Source: Thiocapsa bogorovii (GTDB lineage: Bacteria > Pseudomonadota > Gammaproteobacteria > Chromatiales > Chromatiaceae). From it: DNA of 64,000 bases. Both the position numbers and the translations under genes were made by a program. The stretch lies in assembly GCF_021228795.1 (NCBI RefSeq), contig NZ_CP089309.1, positions 992,001 to 1,056,000 of the forward strand. The letters run 5' to 3'. Within the stretch, counting starts at the first letter, position 1. Every line of letters begins with the position of its first letter. Below are positions 9,438 to 18,507 of this stretch, piece by piece. The notes beneath the pieces were generated by a model. That model ran no database searches, had not been told where the DNA came from, and saw nothing but the letters and a program-made list of their open reading frames with translations.

Positions 9438-10142
9438 TCAGCCATCGCGATGCTGCCAATAGCCCCAGTCATAGGTCCGATATTTCACAGGCATCAGATT
9501 CGTATAGAGCAAAGTGCAGCGGATGATCGAATGCACCGTCTTCCGTAATCTGCTGCTTTCTATTCGGCGATGGTCGATCGCATGGACGACCAGATCCTTT
9601 TGGAACGAAACCCGAAAGCCCGCTCGTCGAATGCGCCAGACGACCTCCGAGTCCTCGTTGCAGGTCAGTCTCATATCGAAACCGTCCACGCACGCGAGAG
9701 CATCTCGCCGTATCAGGAGATTCGAGCCGGACGCGGCAGGAAATCCGCATGCATGGCTGAGCGCTTGGGCGCGTGCAATGCGGTTGTAATAGTGGCGGAA
9801 GCGACCTCGGGAAAGCTTCGGTCCGTAGTAGACCGCACTCCCGGAAAGGGCCGCGAGCCTGTCGAAATAATCCGGCGGAAAAAGGATATCGGCATCGCTG
9901 AACAGCAGCCAGTCGGTCCGTGCGAGATCGGCGCCGCGCTGTCTCGCTTGCGTAACCGAGCCGGGCTCGCGCAGGACGAGCGTGCGCTCCGGACGCAGGG
10001 TCTCGATCAGATCCGGCGTCTCGTCCCGGCTCGCATCCACGACGATGAGCCGGATTTCCGCCGGAACGGACGCCAGAAACTGCCGGATATTGTGGGCCTC
10101 GTCGCGCGTCGGAAGGATCAGTGTCAGTTCGGCCGGCAGCAT
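9438..10142 (-). CDS. Family 2 glycosyltransferase
   Basis: A 234-residue GT-A enzyme that transfers sugar from an activated donor. LTLILPTRDEAHNI is the N-terminal Rossmann-like start, LFSDADILF contains the metal-binding DAD motif, and SGSNLLIRRDALACVDGFD with NEDSEVVWRIRRAGF supplies the acceptor/catalytic region (ED). There are no clear membrane helices, so it is probably cytoplasmic or peripheral. The PilZ gene follows on the same strand. The acceptor is unknown. Confidence 0.88.
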   Translation of the reverse strand: MLPAELTLILPTRDEAHNIRQFLASVPAEIRLIVVDASRDETPDLIETLRPERTLVLREPGSVTQARQRGADLARTDWLLFSDADILFPPDYFDRLAALSGSAVYYGPKLSRGRFRHYYNRIARAQALSHACGFPAASGSNLLIRRDALACVDGFDMRLTCNEDSEVVWRIRRAGFRVSFQKDLVVHAIDHRRIESSRLRKTVHSIIRCTLLYTNLMPVKYRTYDWGYWQHRDG

Positions 10143-10292
10143 TCGCGTTCATCCCGTCTCGCACGGCAAAATGGCCGTCGGTCGAGTTTAAGGCGGCGTC
10201 ATGTCAAGCTGATGACACGATGGGGTTGGATCGGAGACCCAATCGAGCGCGAGGCCAATAAGCCCATGGGGCATCGGTCCGGAAACCCGGAT

Positions 10293-10330
10293 AAAGAAAC
10301 CCCGGAGTCCAGGGGTCGGAACTCCGGGGT
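10293..10330 (-). terminator. Rho-independent terminator of the candidate small RNA
   Basis: A perfect 10-bp inverted repeat, ACCCCGGAGT (10299-10308) and ACTCCGGGGT (10321-10330), with a 12-nt loop. On the minus strand the stem is followed by TTTCTTT. The plus strand has no T-run, so the terminator acts on minus-strand transcripts. Confidence 0.85.
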
Positions 10331-10404
10331 AATCGCTTCCCCGGCTGGGGGATGCCGGGTAGTGGGGTTGCCCTCAGGGGGGATAGGCAACCCCGATGCG
10401 CTCG
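10293..10404 (-). ncRNA. Candidate small RNA downstream of polA (Spot 42 / ErsA position)
   Basis: A predicted transcript of about 112 nt, read from structure. Hairpin 1 pairs GGGGTTGCC with GGCAACCCC (10364-10372 / 10386-10394, 9 bp perfect) around a 13-nt loop containing six consecutive C. Hairpin 2 pairs CCCGGC with GCCGGG (10340-10345 / 10354-10359) around loop ATCCCCCA. A rho-independent terminator closes the unit, and a sigma-E-like promoter lies immediately upstream. C-rich loops can pair with Shine-Dalgarno sequences, as in several Hfq-dependent sRNAs. In Enterobacteria the spf gene, and in Pseudomonas ersA, lie next to polA. The position and architecture match; homology and expression are inference. 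Confidence 0.7.
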
Positions 10405-10409
10405 GCAAA

Positions 10410-10437
10410 TGTGACCCGGTACACCTGAGTAAGTTCC
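10410..10437 (-). promoter_or_regulatory. Sigma-E/AlgU-type promoter for the candidate small RNA
   Basis: On the minus strand GGAACTT (10437-10431) is followed after 16 nt by TCACA (10414-10410). This resembles extracytoplasmic-function sigma-E promoters (GGAACTT, about 16 nt, TCnnA). It predicts a start near 10404, just before hairpin 1. The -10 element departs from the best consensus by one base. Confidence 0.6.
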
Positions 10438-10652
10438 TTGGGTGTTCGACGCGTAAAACCAAGCTCTGCGACATTCAGCGCTGCGATGTCCCGGGTACGG
10501 CAAGACATCCGTACTTGTTCGATATATCAATAGAGGTTTTTCAGCAGCTTAATACCAAAATCTTAATCCAAATCGCGCTCCGCCAGCGCACCCTTAACGA
10601 CGAGCCTACGCATACCCGAAACCGGCATGGATGACCTCGGGCGCGATCTGGG

Positions 10653-13370
10653 TCAATGGGCCTCGTCCCAGTTATCCCCTACCCCGATATCGACAATCAA
10701 GGGCACAGCCAGGTCCGCGGCTGACTCCATCATCGTGCGGATGCGCGCACCGGCCGTTTCGACCGCATCGGCGGCGATCTCGAACACCAGCTCGTCGTGC
10801 ACCTGCATGATCATCCGCACCGGCGGCTGCTCGGATTGGATCCAGTCGTCCGTCGCAATCATGGCACGCTTGATGATGTCTGCCGCCGTGCCCTGCATCG
10901 GGGCGTTGATGGCGGTCCGCTCAGCCGCTGCGCGCCGGCCCTGGTTGCTGTGCCCGATCTCGGCGAGATAGAGCCGGCGCCCGAAGAGCGTCTCGACATA
11001 GCGGTCCTCGCGTGCCTTGGCGCGGGTGCGCTCCATGAAGTCCTTGACCCCGGGATAGCGCTGAAAATAACGATCGACGTATTCCTGCGCCGCACCCCGC
11101 TCGATACCGAGCTGCTTGGCGAGGCCGAAGGCGGACATGCCGTAGATGAGCCCGAAGTTGATCGCCTTGGCCGAGCGGCGTTGCTCGCCGGTAACCGCCT
11201 CGGGCTCGAGCCCGAGGATCTCGGCGGCGGTCGCGCGGTGGATGTCGAGCCCGCTCGCAAAGGCCGCGAGGAGCCGCTCGTCGCCCGAGAGATGGGCCAT
11301 GATGCGCAGCTCGATCTGGGAGTAATCGGCGGCAAGCAGTCGGTTCCCGGACTCGGCGACGAAGGCGCGGCGGATGCGGCGGCCCTCGTCGGTACGGATC
11401 GGGATGTTCTGCAGATTCGGGTCGCTCGATGAGAGTCGGCCGGTGGCGGCCACCGCCTGGTGGTAGGAGGTGTGCACCCGCCCGGTCTGCGAATTGACCA
11501 TCTGGCGGAGCTTGTCGGTGTAGGTGGATTTCAGCTTCGAGAGGCTGCGGTGCTGCAGGATCAGATCCGGCAGTGCATGGCCGTCGGCGGCGAGCTGCTC
11601 GAGGACCGACTCCGAGGTCGAGGGCGCGCCCGTCGGCGTCTTGGCGACTACCGGCAGGCCCAGCTCCTCGAAGAAGATGGCGCCGATCTGCTTGGGCGAG
11701 CCCATGTTGAAGCGCCGACCGGCCGTTTCGTAGGCCCGGGCCTCGATCTCCTGGATACGCTTGGCAAGCTCCCCGCTTTGCACGGCGAGCAGGTCCGGGT
11801 CGATCCGCACCCCGTGGCGTTCCATCCGCGAGAGGATGGGGATCAGGGGGATCTCGATGTCCCGGTAGAGTGCGGCCATGCTCGGGACCGCTTCCAAGCG
11901 GGGCCAGAGCGCGCGATGCAGGCGCAAGGTCACGTCCGCATCCTCCGCGGCATAGTGTCCGGCCTGCTCCAACGGGATCTGGTCGAAGGTCAGCTGCTTG
12001 GCGCCTTTGCCGGCGATGTCCTCGAAATGGACCGTATCGTGGTCCAGGTATTTCTTGGCCAGCGAGTCCATGTCGTGGCGGGTCGCCGTGCTGTCGAGCA
12101 CGTAGCTCTCGAGCATGGTGTCGTGCGCAATGCCGCGCAGCTCGATGGCGTAGCGGGCCAGGATGCTCATGTCGTATTTGAGGTTTTGGCCGACCTTGTG
12201 ACGCTGCGGATCCTCCAACAGCGGCTTCAGGCGCTCCAAAACCTCCAGGCGATCGAGCTGATCCGGGGCCCCCGGGTAGATGTGGGCGACCGGGACATAG
12301 GCGGCCGTGCCCGGCTCGACCGAGACGGAGAGGCCCACCAGCTCCGCGCGCATGTAATCCAGGTCTGTCGTTTCGGTATCGAAGGCGAAGAGATCGGCGC
12401 TCCGCAGCGTCTCGACCCAACCCTCGAAGGCGTCTCGGGTGAGGACGACCTCGTAGTCCCGGCTCGGCCTCGACCCCGTCGCTGTCTCGGCGCCGTTCGG
12501 GTCGACCGCGGTGTCTGCGTCCTTCAGTGTGGCGAGCAGCCGACGCGACTCCAGGCGCTCGTACCAACCGCGCAGGGTCTCGCGATCCGGCTCGCTCGGG
12601 CGCAGGTCCGTCGGCTCGAGGTCGAGCGTGACGTCGCGCTTGATGGTGGTCAGCTCGCGCGACAGAGGCAAGCGATCCAGCACGGCACGCAGGTTCTCCC
12701 CGACCTTGCCCTTGATCTTCTGGGCGTTGGCGATCACGCCGTCCAGATCCCCGTAGTCGGCGATCCATTTGGCGGCGGTCTTGGGGCCACACTTGTCGAC
12801 GCCCGGAATGTTGTCGACGCTGTCGCCCATCAGGCTCAGATAGTCGACGATGCGCTCGGGCGGCACACCGAACTTCTCCTTCACACCCGTCGGATCCAGG
12901 ACCGTATCCGTCATCGTGTTCACGAGCGTCACATGCTCGCCGACGAGCTGCGCCATGTCCTTATCCCCGGTCGACACCAGGGTCGGGATGCCCTGTGCCG
13001 CGGCGCGGGTCGCGAGCGTGCCGATCACGTCGTCGGCCTCCACATCCGGGACCACCAACAGCGGCAGACCCATCGCCCGAATCACCTCCTGCAGCGGCAA
13101 GATCTGCTCGCGCAGCTCGTCCGGCATCGCCGGCCGATTGGCCTTGTACTCGGGATAGATGTCGTCGCGAAAGGTCTTACCCGGCGCGTCGAAGACCACC
13201 CCGATATAGTCGGGGTGATGCTCCTCGATGAGCTTGCGCAGCATGCTGACAACACCCATGAGCGCGCCGGTCGCCTCGCCCTTGGAGTTGGTCAATTTCG
13301 GGAGTGCATGGTAGGCGCGAAACAGGTAGCCGGAGGCATCGACCAGGATCAAAGGGTAGCGTGTCGCCAT
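10653..13370 (-). CDS. polA: DNA polymerase I
   Basis: A 905-residue replication and repair polymerase with all three domains. The 5'-3' exonuclease comes first (LILVDASGYLFRAYHALP, DDVIGTLATRA, GDSVDNIPGV). The 3'-5' exonuclease follows, with intact FAFDTETTDLD, the later GQNLKYDMSIL and YAAEDADVTLRL. The polymerase domain has motif A (LLAADYSQIELRIMAHLSGD), motif B (RRSAKAINFGLIYGMSAFG) and motif C (MQVHDELVFEI). Proofreading residues are present, so this is the E. coli-like type. The ATG at 13370 gives the normal N-terminus; an upstream in-frame extension has no similarity. A candidate sRNA lies downstream. Confidence 0.97.
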   Translation of the reverse strand: MATRYPLILVDASGYLFRAYHALPKLTNSKGEATGALMGVVSMLRKLIEEHHPDYIGVVFDAPGKTFRDDIYPEYKANRPAMPDELREQILPLQEVIRAMGLPLLVVPDVEADDVIGTLATRAAAQGIPTLVSTGDKDMAQLVGEHVTLVNTMTDTVLDPTGVKEKFGVPPERIVDYLSLMGDSVDNIPGVDKCGPKTAAKWIADYGDLDGVIANAQKIKGKVGENLRAVLDRLPLSRELTTIKRDVTLDLEPTDLRPSEPDRETLRGWYERLESRRLLATLKDADTAVDPNGAETATGSRPSRDYEVVLTRDAFEGWVETLRSADLFAFDTETTDLDYMRAELVGLSVSVEPGTAAYVPVAHIYPGAPDQLDRLEVLERLKPLLEDPQRHKVGQNLKYDMSILARYAIELRGIAHDTMLESYVLDSTATRHDMDSLAKKYLDHDTVHFEDIAGKGAKQLTFDQIPLEQAGHYAAEDADVTLRLHRALWPRLEAVPSMAALYRDIEIPLIPILSRMERHGVRIDPDLLAVQSGELAKRIQEIEARAYETAGRRFNMGSPKQIGAIFFEELGLPVVAKTPTGAPSTSESVLEQLAADGHALPDLILQHRSLSKLKSTYTDKLRQMVNSQTGRVHTSYHQAVAATGRLSSSDPNLQNIPIRTDEGRRIRRAFVAESGNRLLAADYSQIELRIMAHLSGDERLLAAFASGLDIHRATAAEILGLEPEAVTGEQRRSAKAINFGLIYGMSAFGLAKQLGIERGAAQEYVDRYFQRYPGVKDFMERTRAKAREDRYVETLFGRRLYLAEIGHSNQGRRAAAERTAINAPMQGTAADIIKRAMIATDDWIQSEQPPVRMIMQVHDELVFEIAADAVETAGARIRTMMESAADLAVPLIVDIGVGDNWDEAH

Positions 13371-13489
13371 GAGGGTCTCGTCGGAGGGAGGCGGATCAAT
13401 GGGAACAACGGTAGCATAGCAGCGCCTGTGCGACCGTCGATCGATCGCCGGCATGCGGAATTTCACCGGGGACAAATGCCGGCCGGTGG

Positions 13490-13954
13490 TCAAGACAGGT
13501 CGGAGGCTCGATCCCGCGCCGCGCCCTCGATGCGGAGTCGCTGACGCAGACGGCGGAGCTGCTCCGAATCGAGCGCGTCGGCAAAGACCGGGAGCGAGCG
13601 GCGACGCAGGAAGCCGAGACGGAAGCTGAGCACGACGAGCGGGAGGGTGATGAAGGTGCCTGGACACAGGCGCGCCTCATGCTCGGCGCCGGAGACGCAA
13701 CGGATCCGCCAAGTCCCGCCCGGCTCCCAGAGAACCGAACGTATCGACCAAGGCGCACGCCGCAGGACATCGACATAGCCGATGTAGAGCGCACTAACGG
13801 CGACCGGAATCAACAGAAACAACCACGACGGGCCCTCGCCGAGCAGAGGAATCACGGACGCTGCAGCGGCATGTGTCAGCCCGACGAACCAAGCGAACCG
13901 GCGGGAAAACCCCGGGCGGATCTGTAACGGCGGACGTTCGCGGTGAGAGCCCAT
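13490..13954 (-). CDS. ygfX: YgfX (CptA) family inner-membrane protein
   Basis: A 154-residue protein with two adjacent N-terminal helices (FAWFVGLTHAAAASVIPLL and WLFLLIPVAVSALYIGYVDVL) and a soluble C-terminal domain ending in LDSEQLRRLRQRLRIEG. This is the layout of YgfX/CptA. In E. coli it is encoded beside sdhE (ygfY) and was described as a toxin affecting cell division, though other roles have been proposed. Here sdhE is about 1.5 kb away with a cytochrome gene between them. The linkage is therefore loosened, but all three genes remain on the same strand. Identification rests on topology, C-terminal motif and context. Confidence 0.7.
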   Translation of the reverse strand: MGSHRERPPLQIRPGFSRRFAWFVGLTHAAAASVIPLLGEGPSWLFLLIPVAVSALYIGYVDVLRRAPWSIRSVLWEPGGTWRIRCVSGAEHEARLCPGTFITLPLVVLSFRLGFLRRRSLPVFADALDSEQLRRLRQRLRIEGAARDRASDLS

Positions 13955-14274
13955 TGCAAGACCGGATCAATTGCACTCGAAACGGCGCGCCGGATCCGAA
14001 TCGCGAATCACCGGCAAGCGCCTCCGATCGATCGCGTTGCAGCTCGAGGACAAAACGACGGTTCCGGGTGGTTGGGCCGAGGCAGGAGGCTCAACGATCA
14101 GGCGGTGACCTCGACCTCATCGTTGGTCTTCGTGACACGGCCTAACCGACGAAGAATCCATAACGAACCCCGCTGCGCGGTGCAATGGCGCCGACAGGAG
14201 TGTCGGTGGACGTCGCTCTCGCTTGTCCACCGCTCGATCTTGCGAACGGATGCCCGTCGGGTTGCTCGGCCGGA
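13955..14274. other. Intergenic stretch between the peroxidase-like gene and ygfX
   Basis: About 320 nt with no convincing gene, RNA or repeat. A minus-strand promoter for ygfX may lie here, but I see no clear consensus pair. Confidence 0.5.
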
Positions 14275-15360
14275 TCACGGAATCTCGGGCATGTCCCAGG
14301 TCTCACGGCTCGTGAGCGCGCGCAGGAAGGCTCCGAGCTGGAAGATCTCGGCGTCGGTCAGGCCCCGATCGACCAGCAGCTCCGACTTGTTCGGGTCCGG
14401 ATTGCCGCCCGAAGCCATATAGCGAATCGCCAGCTCAAGCGTAGGTGCACTGGCATCGTGGAAATAGGGCGCGCTCAAGGCCACGGAGCGTAGCGAGGGG
14501 GTTTTGAATGCACCACGATCCGCCTCGTCCTCGGTCACCTTGAACCGGCCGGGGTCCGGGGTGTCCTTTCCATGCTCCAGGCCGATGTTGTAGAAGGTGC
14601 TGTTTCCGTAGTAAGGCGGGGCGTGACAGGCGACGCATCCAGCCTTGCCGACGAAGAGCGCCTGTCCGGCGACGGCGTCCGGAGTGACCGCGCCCGTCTG
14701 CCCCATCTCGTAACGATCCCAGGGAGAATCATCGCTGTTTGTGGTGCGCAGATAGGCGGCCAGCGCTTTGACGATCGTCTCGGGTGTGGCCGGGCCGCCG
14801 AAGACGGTCTCGAACTGCTCGGCATATCCCGGGACCGCCTGAATAAGCGGCGCGACCTGCTCCGGGTCGGCGTTGATTTGGGCCTTCCAGGCCGCTAAGA
14901 CCTGCCCCTCGAGGCTGGTCGCGCGGCCATCCCAATACCAGGCCGTCTGATACCCCGTGTTGTAGAGCGACGGGGTATGCCGCGTGTTCAGATCCCCGTT
15001 GTCCTTCCGAGAGAATCTTCGCCCATCGGTCCAGCCGAGATGGCGGTAGTGACAGCCCTGGCACGCCATGGTGCCGCTGCCCGAAAGGCGCGGATCGACG
15101 AACAATTGTTTGCCGAGCGCGATCTTCTCGGGAGTCGCGGGGTTGTCGTCCGGATGGACCATCGGGGGCAAGGCGGACGGGCGAGCAGGCGCTGCGGGCG
15201 GCTCGGGGGCCGCAGCCTCGGTCGGAGCGACCGGCTCCGCAACCGCGATCGGTGGCTGATCTGGAACAGGCGGCTCGACGCTCTCGTTCCTGCGGTCGTA
15301 GACGATCCAGAGGGACGTGACCACAATCAGCCCGGCAATGGGATAGCGAATATCGATCAT
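14275..15360 (-). CDS. Membrane-anchored di-haem cytochrome c peroxidase / MauG-like protein
   Basis: A 361-residue protein with an N-terminal anchor helix (IAGLIVVTSLWIVY), a proline/alanine-rich linker (residues ~30-66) and a periplasmic di-haem domain. Haem sites are CQGCH (100-104) and CVACH (242-246). RRFSRKDNGDLNTRHTPSLYN and FKTPSLRSVALSAPYFHDASAPTLELAIRYM are family hallmarks. Such enzymes reduce hydrogen peroxide or oxidise protein residues. The ATG at 15360 follows GGAGGAGAG; a longer frame to 15417 lacks this support. It lies downstream of sdhE on the same strand, 131 nt away. The electron donor and real substrate are unknown. Confidence 0.88.
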   Translation of the reverse strand: MIDIRYPIAGLIVVTSLWIVYDRRNESVEPPVPDQPPIAVAEPVAPTEAAAPEPPAAPARPSALPPMVHPDDNPATPEKIALGKQLFVDPRLSGSGTMACQGCHYRHLGWTDGRRFSRKDNGDLNTRHTPSLYNTGYQTAWYWDGRATSLEGQVLAAWKAQINADPEQVAPLIQAVPGYAEQFETVFGGPATPETIVKALAAYLRTTNSDDSPWDRYEMGQTGAVTPDAVAGQALFVGKAGCVACHAPPYYGNSTFYNIGLEHGKDTPDPGRFKVTEDEADRGAFKTPSLRSVALSAPYFHDASAPTLELAIRYMASGGNPDPNKSELLVDRGLTDAEIFQLGAFLRALTSRETWDMPEIP

Positions 15361-15491
15361 GCGTTCTCTCCTCCAATAATGGTCGGCCTTGCATGCGGCT
15401 CTTGTCTCATCAAGCAAGATGATACCGGGTCGGGCCTTCGAACCCGAATTGTCGCGCCGTTCACCAGCGAGGAGATGATGCGATCGATGAT

Positions 15492-15845
15492 CTATCCGTG
15501 CAAGTCGACACTCGCGCTGGGTCGTTCACGCACGACCTCGACGATGTGCCGAACGAGATCGCCCAGCTCGGTATCCGCCGGTTCCTTGCGGGACATAAAC
15601 CAGTCGCTGAGCCGCTGATCCTGCTCGCCGAGCAGGCGCACGAAGGCGAGGCGTTGAGCCTGATCCAAATCACGGTAGCCGAGATCGAGGAAACGATCCA
15701 AAAGATGATCGAGCTCCAACATGCCGCGCCGGCATTGCCAGCGCAACCGTCGGATCTCGAGCTCCGTCTCCGACGCCCCCCGGGAGGCGTCGGTCACGGC
15801 CGCGGTCTCGGATGTCGATTCAGTCGCCACAGGTCCGCTAGACAC
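15492..15845 (-). CDS. sdhE: Succinate dehydrogenase flavinylation factor SdhE
   Basis: A 117-residue protein whose C-terminal ~90 residues match the SdhE fold. RRLRWQCRRGMLELDHLLDRF contains the RGxxE motif (RGMLE) needed for covalent FAD attachment to SdhA, and the tail has LLGEQDQRLSDWFM. The start is GTG (15845), overlapping the sdhB stop in GTGTCTAG, so it is probably translationally coupled to complex II. The N-terminal ~28 residues are Ser/Thr/Ala-rich and unusual for the family; a later start cannot be excluded. Confidence 0.92.
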   Translation of the reverse strand: MSSGPVATESTSETAAVTDASRGASETELEIRRLRWQCRRGMLELDHLLDRFLDLGYRDLDQAQRLAFVRLLGEQDQRLSDWFMSRKEPADTELGDLVRHIVEVVRERPSASVDLHG

Positions 15846-16530
15846 CCTTCTCGAGCATCAGATCCTTGATCTTGCCGATCGCCCGCGTCGGGTTGAGTCC
15901 CTTCGGACAAACCTCGACACAGTTCATGATGCTGTGGCAGCGGAAAAGCTTGTAGGGACCGTCGAGGGCATCAAGCCGTTCCTCGGTCGCTTGGTCGCGG
16001 CTGTCGGCGAGGAAACGCCAGGATTGCAGCAATGCCGCGGGGCCGTGGAACTTCTCCGGATTCCACCAGAAGGAGGGGCAGGCCGTCGAGCAGCAGCCGC
16101 AGAGGATACATTCGTAGAGCCCGTCGAGCTTGTCGCGCTCTTGCGGCGACTGGAGGATCTCCTGCTCCGGAAGCGGATCCTTGCAAACGAGGTAGGGTTT
16201 GACGGCGCGGTATTGCTCGTAGAACTGGGTCATGTCGACAACCAAGTCGCGGATCACCGGACGGCCCGGGAAGGGACGGACCTCGATCGGCGCCTTCAAC
16301 TCGCCGATGGGCGTGATGCAGGCGAGCACGTTGCGGCCGTTGACGTTGACCCCGTCCGAGCCGCAAACCCCCTCGCCGCAGGAGTGGCGAAAGCTGAAGC
16401 TCTCGTCCTGTTTCTTCACCTCGAGCAAGGCATCGCGCAGCATCATGCCTTGAAAGGTCTTGACCTCGTAGTCCTGCATCCGGGGCTTGGTGTCGGTGTC
16501 CGGATTGTAGCGGTAGACGCTGATCTTCAT
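15838..16530 (-). CDS. sdhB: Succinate dehydrogenase iron-sulfur subunit
   Basis: The 230-residue electron-transfer subunit of complex II. The 2Fe-2S ligands lie in RHSCGEGVCGSDGVNVNG and LAC. The 4Fe-4S and 3Fe-4S ligands lie in CILCGCCSTACPSFWWN and CHSIMNCVEVCPKGLNP. Length and motif order are standard. It is separated from sdhA by 206 nt containing a hairpin, which is long for an sdh operon, and overlaps sdhE at its 3' end. Confidence 0.97.
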   Translation of the reverse strand: MKISVYRYNPDTDTKPRMQDYEVKTFQGMMLRDALLEVKKQDESFSFRHSCGEGVCGSDGVNVNGRNVLACITPIGELKAPIEVRPFPGRPVIRDLVVDMTQFYEQYRAVKPYLVCKDPLPEQEILQSPQERDKLDGLYECILCGCCSTACPSFWWNPEKFHGPAALLQSWRFLADSRDQATEERLDALDGPYKLFRCHSIMNCVEVCPKGLNPTRAIGKIKDLMLEKGV

Positions 16531-16620
16531 AACGCACCTGAATTCGTTGTTTTTGAACCCTTAACCCTGAACCCAAATCCGGCAGAGCCTGACCCGAGAA
16601 ACCTGGTCGATGGCTCTGCT

Positions 16621-16695
16621 CGTTGTCGTTGTCGGTGTCGTTGTCGTGTTCGTCCGGAATCCGATGACGATGACGACAACGAACACGACGACGAA
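16621..16695. repeat. Trinucleotide-rich imperfect hairpin between sdhA and sdhB
   Basis: One side is built from TCGTTG/TCGTGT units and the other from GACGA/ACGAACACGAC units. The core arm GTCGTGTTCGT (16643-16653) pairs perfectly with ACGAACACGAC (16679-16689), and more bases pair imperfectly outward. It lies in the 206-nt gap inside the sdh operon and could attenuate or process the transcript. Confidence 0.6.
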
Positions 16696-16736
16696 ATAGT
16701 CTGCGACGGTTTGCTCAGGGCTTGCGGCGTAAGAGA

Positions 16737-18500
16737 CTAGTAAACCCGCTCCTTCGGCGGGAAGGACTCGACCGTCAAGGGCTTGGTGCGCACCGGTTTG
16801 TAGTCCATACGATCGCCCTCTCGGTAGTAAAGGCTGTGTTTAAGCCAGGTCTGGTCGTCGCGCGCAGGATGGTCTGGTCGCGAGTGGGCACCTCGGCTTT
16901 CCTGCCGATGCAGCGCCGAGACCGCGATCGACATGCCGACATCCATCATGTTCTCCAGCTCCAGCGCCTCGATTCGGGCGGTATTGAAGACCTTGGACTG
17001 GTCGGTCAGACGTGCCTCGGGGAGTCGGTCGCGCAGCTCGCAGAGCTTGTTGTAGCCCTCGGTCATGATCTCCTCGGTCCGGAACACACCGGCGTGATCT
17101 TCCATACACTTGCGGAAATCGGCGCGCAGCTGCCCGACCGTAGGGCCGTCTCCCGTTTGTTCCCATCGGCCCAGGCGACCCATCGCCTGCTCCAGGCTCG
17201 CGGAGTCGACGGCGCGTTGATAGGGGTTCTCGCGGACATAGTCGATGATGTCCTTGCCCGCCAATCGACCGAACACCAGGATGTCGAGCAGCGAGTTCCC
17301 GCCCAAACGATTGGCGCCGTGCACCGAGGCACAAGCGCACTCGCCGGCCGCGTAGAGACCGACCACGACCTCCTCGGAGCCATGGCCCGCCGGCATGGCG
17401 ACCCGACCGAAGCGGTCGGTCGGGATACCCCCCATGGCATAGTGAGCGGTCGGGAAGACCGGGATGGGCTCGATGACCGGATCGACACCCGCAAAGATCT
17501 GGCTCGACTCGCGAATACCGGGGAGACGTTTGGAGATGACCGCCTCGCCGAGATGGTCGAGCTTGAGCATCACATAGTCGCCGTTCTCGCCGCAGCCGCG
17601 CCCTTCCTTGACCTCGGTGACGATCGCACGCGAGACCACGTCGCGGCTGGCTAGGTCCTTGGCGCGCGGGGCATAGCGCTCCATGAAGCGCTCGCCGTCC
17701 TTGTTGATGAGATAACCGCCCTCCCCGCGCGTGCCCTCGGTAATCAGCATCCCTTTGCCGGCAATGCCGGTCGGGTGGAACTGGAAGAATTCCATATCCA
17801 TCAGCGGGATGCCGGCACGCAAGGCCATCGCGGCACCGTCGCCGGTGTTGATGTGCGCATTCGAGGTCGTGCGGAAGACCTGACCCCAGCCGCCGGTGGC
17901 GAGCAGGGTCGCCTTGGACTCGATCAAGAGCGGTTCGCCGGTCTCGATCTCGAGCACCAGTGCACCGCAGATGATCCCTTCGGCATCCCGCACCAGGTCG
18001 ATGGCGAAGAACTCGTCGAAGAAGTGGGTCCGCGCCCGGATGTTCTGCTGATAGAGGGTGTGCAGGATCGCATGACCCGTGCGATCGGCGGCGGCGCAGG
18101 TGCGCGCCGCCTGATCGCCGCCGAAGTTCTGGCTCTGACCACCGAAGGCGCGCTGGTAGATCTTGCCGTCGTCGAGACGCGAGAAGGGTACGCCTGCATG
18201 CTCGAGCTCGTAGACCGTCGGGATGGCCTCTCGGCACATGAACTCGATCGCGTCTTGGTCACCGAGATAGTCCGAACCCTTGACGGTATCGAACATGTGC
18301 CAGTGCCAGGAGTCCGGCAAGACGTTGGCGAGCGCGGCGTTCACCCCGCCCTGGGCTGCCACCGTGTGCGAACGCGTCGGAAAGACCTTGGAGACAACGG
18401 CGACGCGCAGATCAGCACCGGCCAGTTGAAGTGCGGCGTTCAGTCCCGCGCCGCCGGCGCCGATGATGAGAGCGTCGAAGTGACGTGTCGGAATTCCCAT
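16737..18500 (-). CDS. sdhA: Succinate dehydrogenase flavoprotein subunit
   Basis: A 587-residue FAD subunit that oxidises succinate to fumarate. [19 protein letters not shown] is the dinucleotide fold, [14 protein letters not shown] contains the histidine for covalent FAD, and [11 protein letters not shown] and [13 protein letters not shown] are substrate-site motifs. The C-terminus [13 protein letters not shown] is typical. The start at 18500 is seven bases from the sdhD stop. Length is normal. SdhE, encoded downstream, would attach the FAD. Confidence 0.97.
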   Translation of the reverse strand: MGIPTRHFDALIIGAGGAGLNAALQLAGADLRVAVVSKVFPTRSHTVAAQGGVNAALANVLPDSWHWHMFDTVKGSDYLGDQDAIEFMCREAIPTVYELEHAGVPFSRLDDGKIYQRAFGGQSQNFGGDQAARTCAAADRTGHAILHTLYQQNIRARTHFFDEFFAIDLVRDAEGIICGALVLEIETGEPLLIESKATLLATGGWGQVFRTTSNAHINTGDGAAMALRAGIPLMDMEFFQFHPTGIAGKGMLITEGTRGEGGYLINKDGERFMERYAPRAKDLASRDVVSRAIVTEVKEGRGCGENGDYVMLKLDHLGEAVISKRLPGIRESSQIFAGVDPVIEPIPVFPTAHYAMGGIPTDRFGRVAMPAGHGSEEVVVGLYAAGECACASVHGANRLGGNSLLDILVFGRLAGKDIIDYVRENPYQRAVDSASLEQAMGRLGRWEQTGDGPTVGQLRADFRKCMEDHAGVFRTEEIMTEGYNKLCELRDRLPEARLTDQSKVFNTARIEALELENMMDVGMSIAVSALHRQESRGAHSRPDHPARDDQTWLKHSLYYREGDRMDYKPVRTKPLTVESFPPKERVY

Positions 18501-18507
18501 GCCTGGA

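Noticed and set aside
11460-13544. A 694-codon open frame on the plus strand
   Set aside because: It lies opposite polA, has arginine/leucine-rich high-GC shadow composition and no family similarity. Similar long frames opposite rep (5338-6402) and fadE (47145-49655) were rejected for the same reason.
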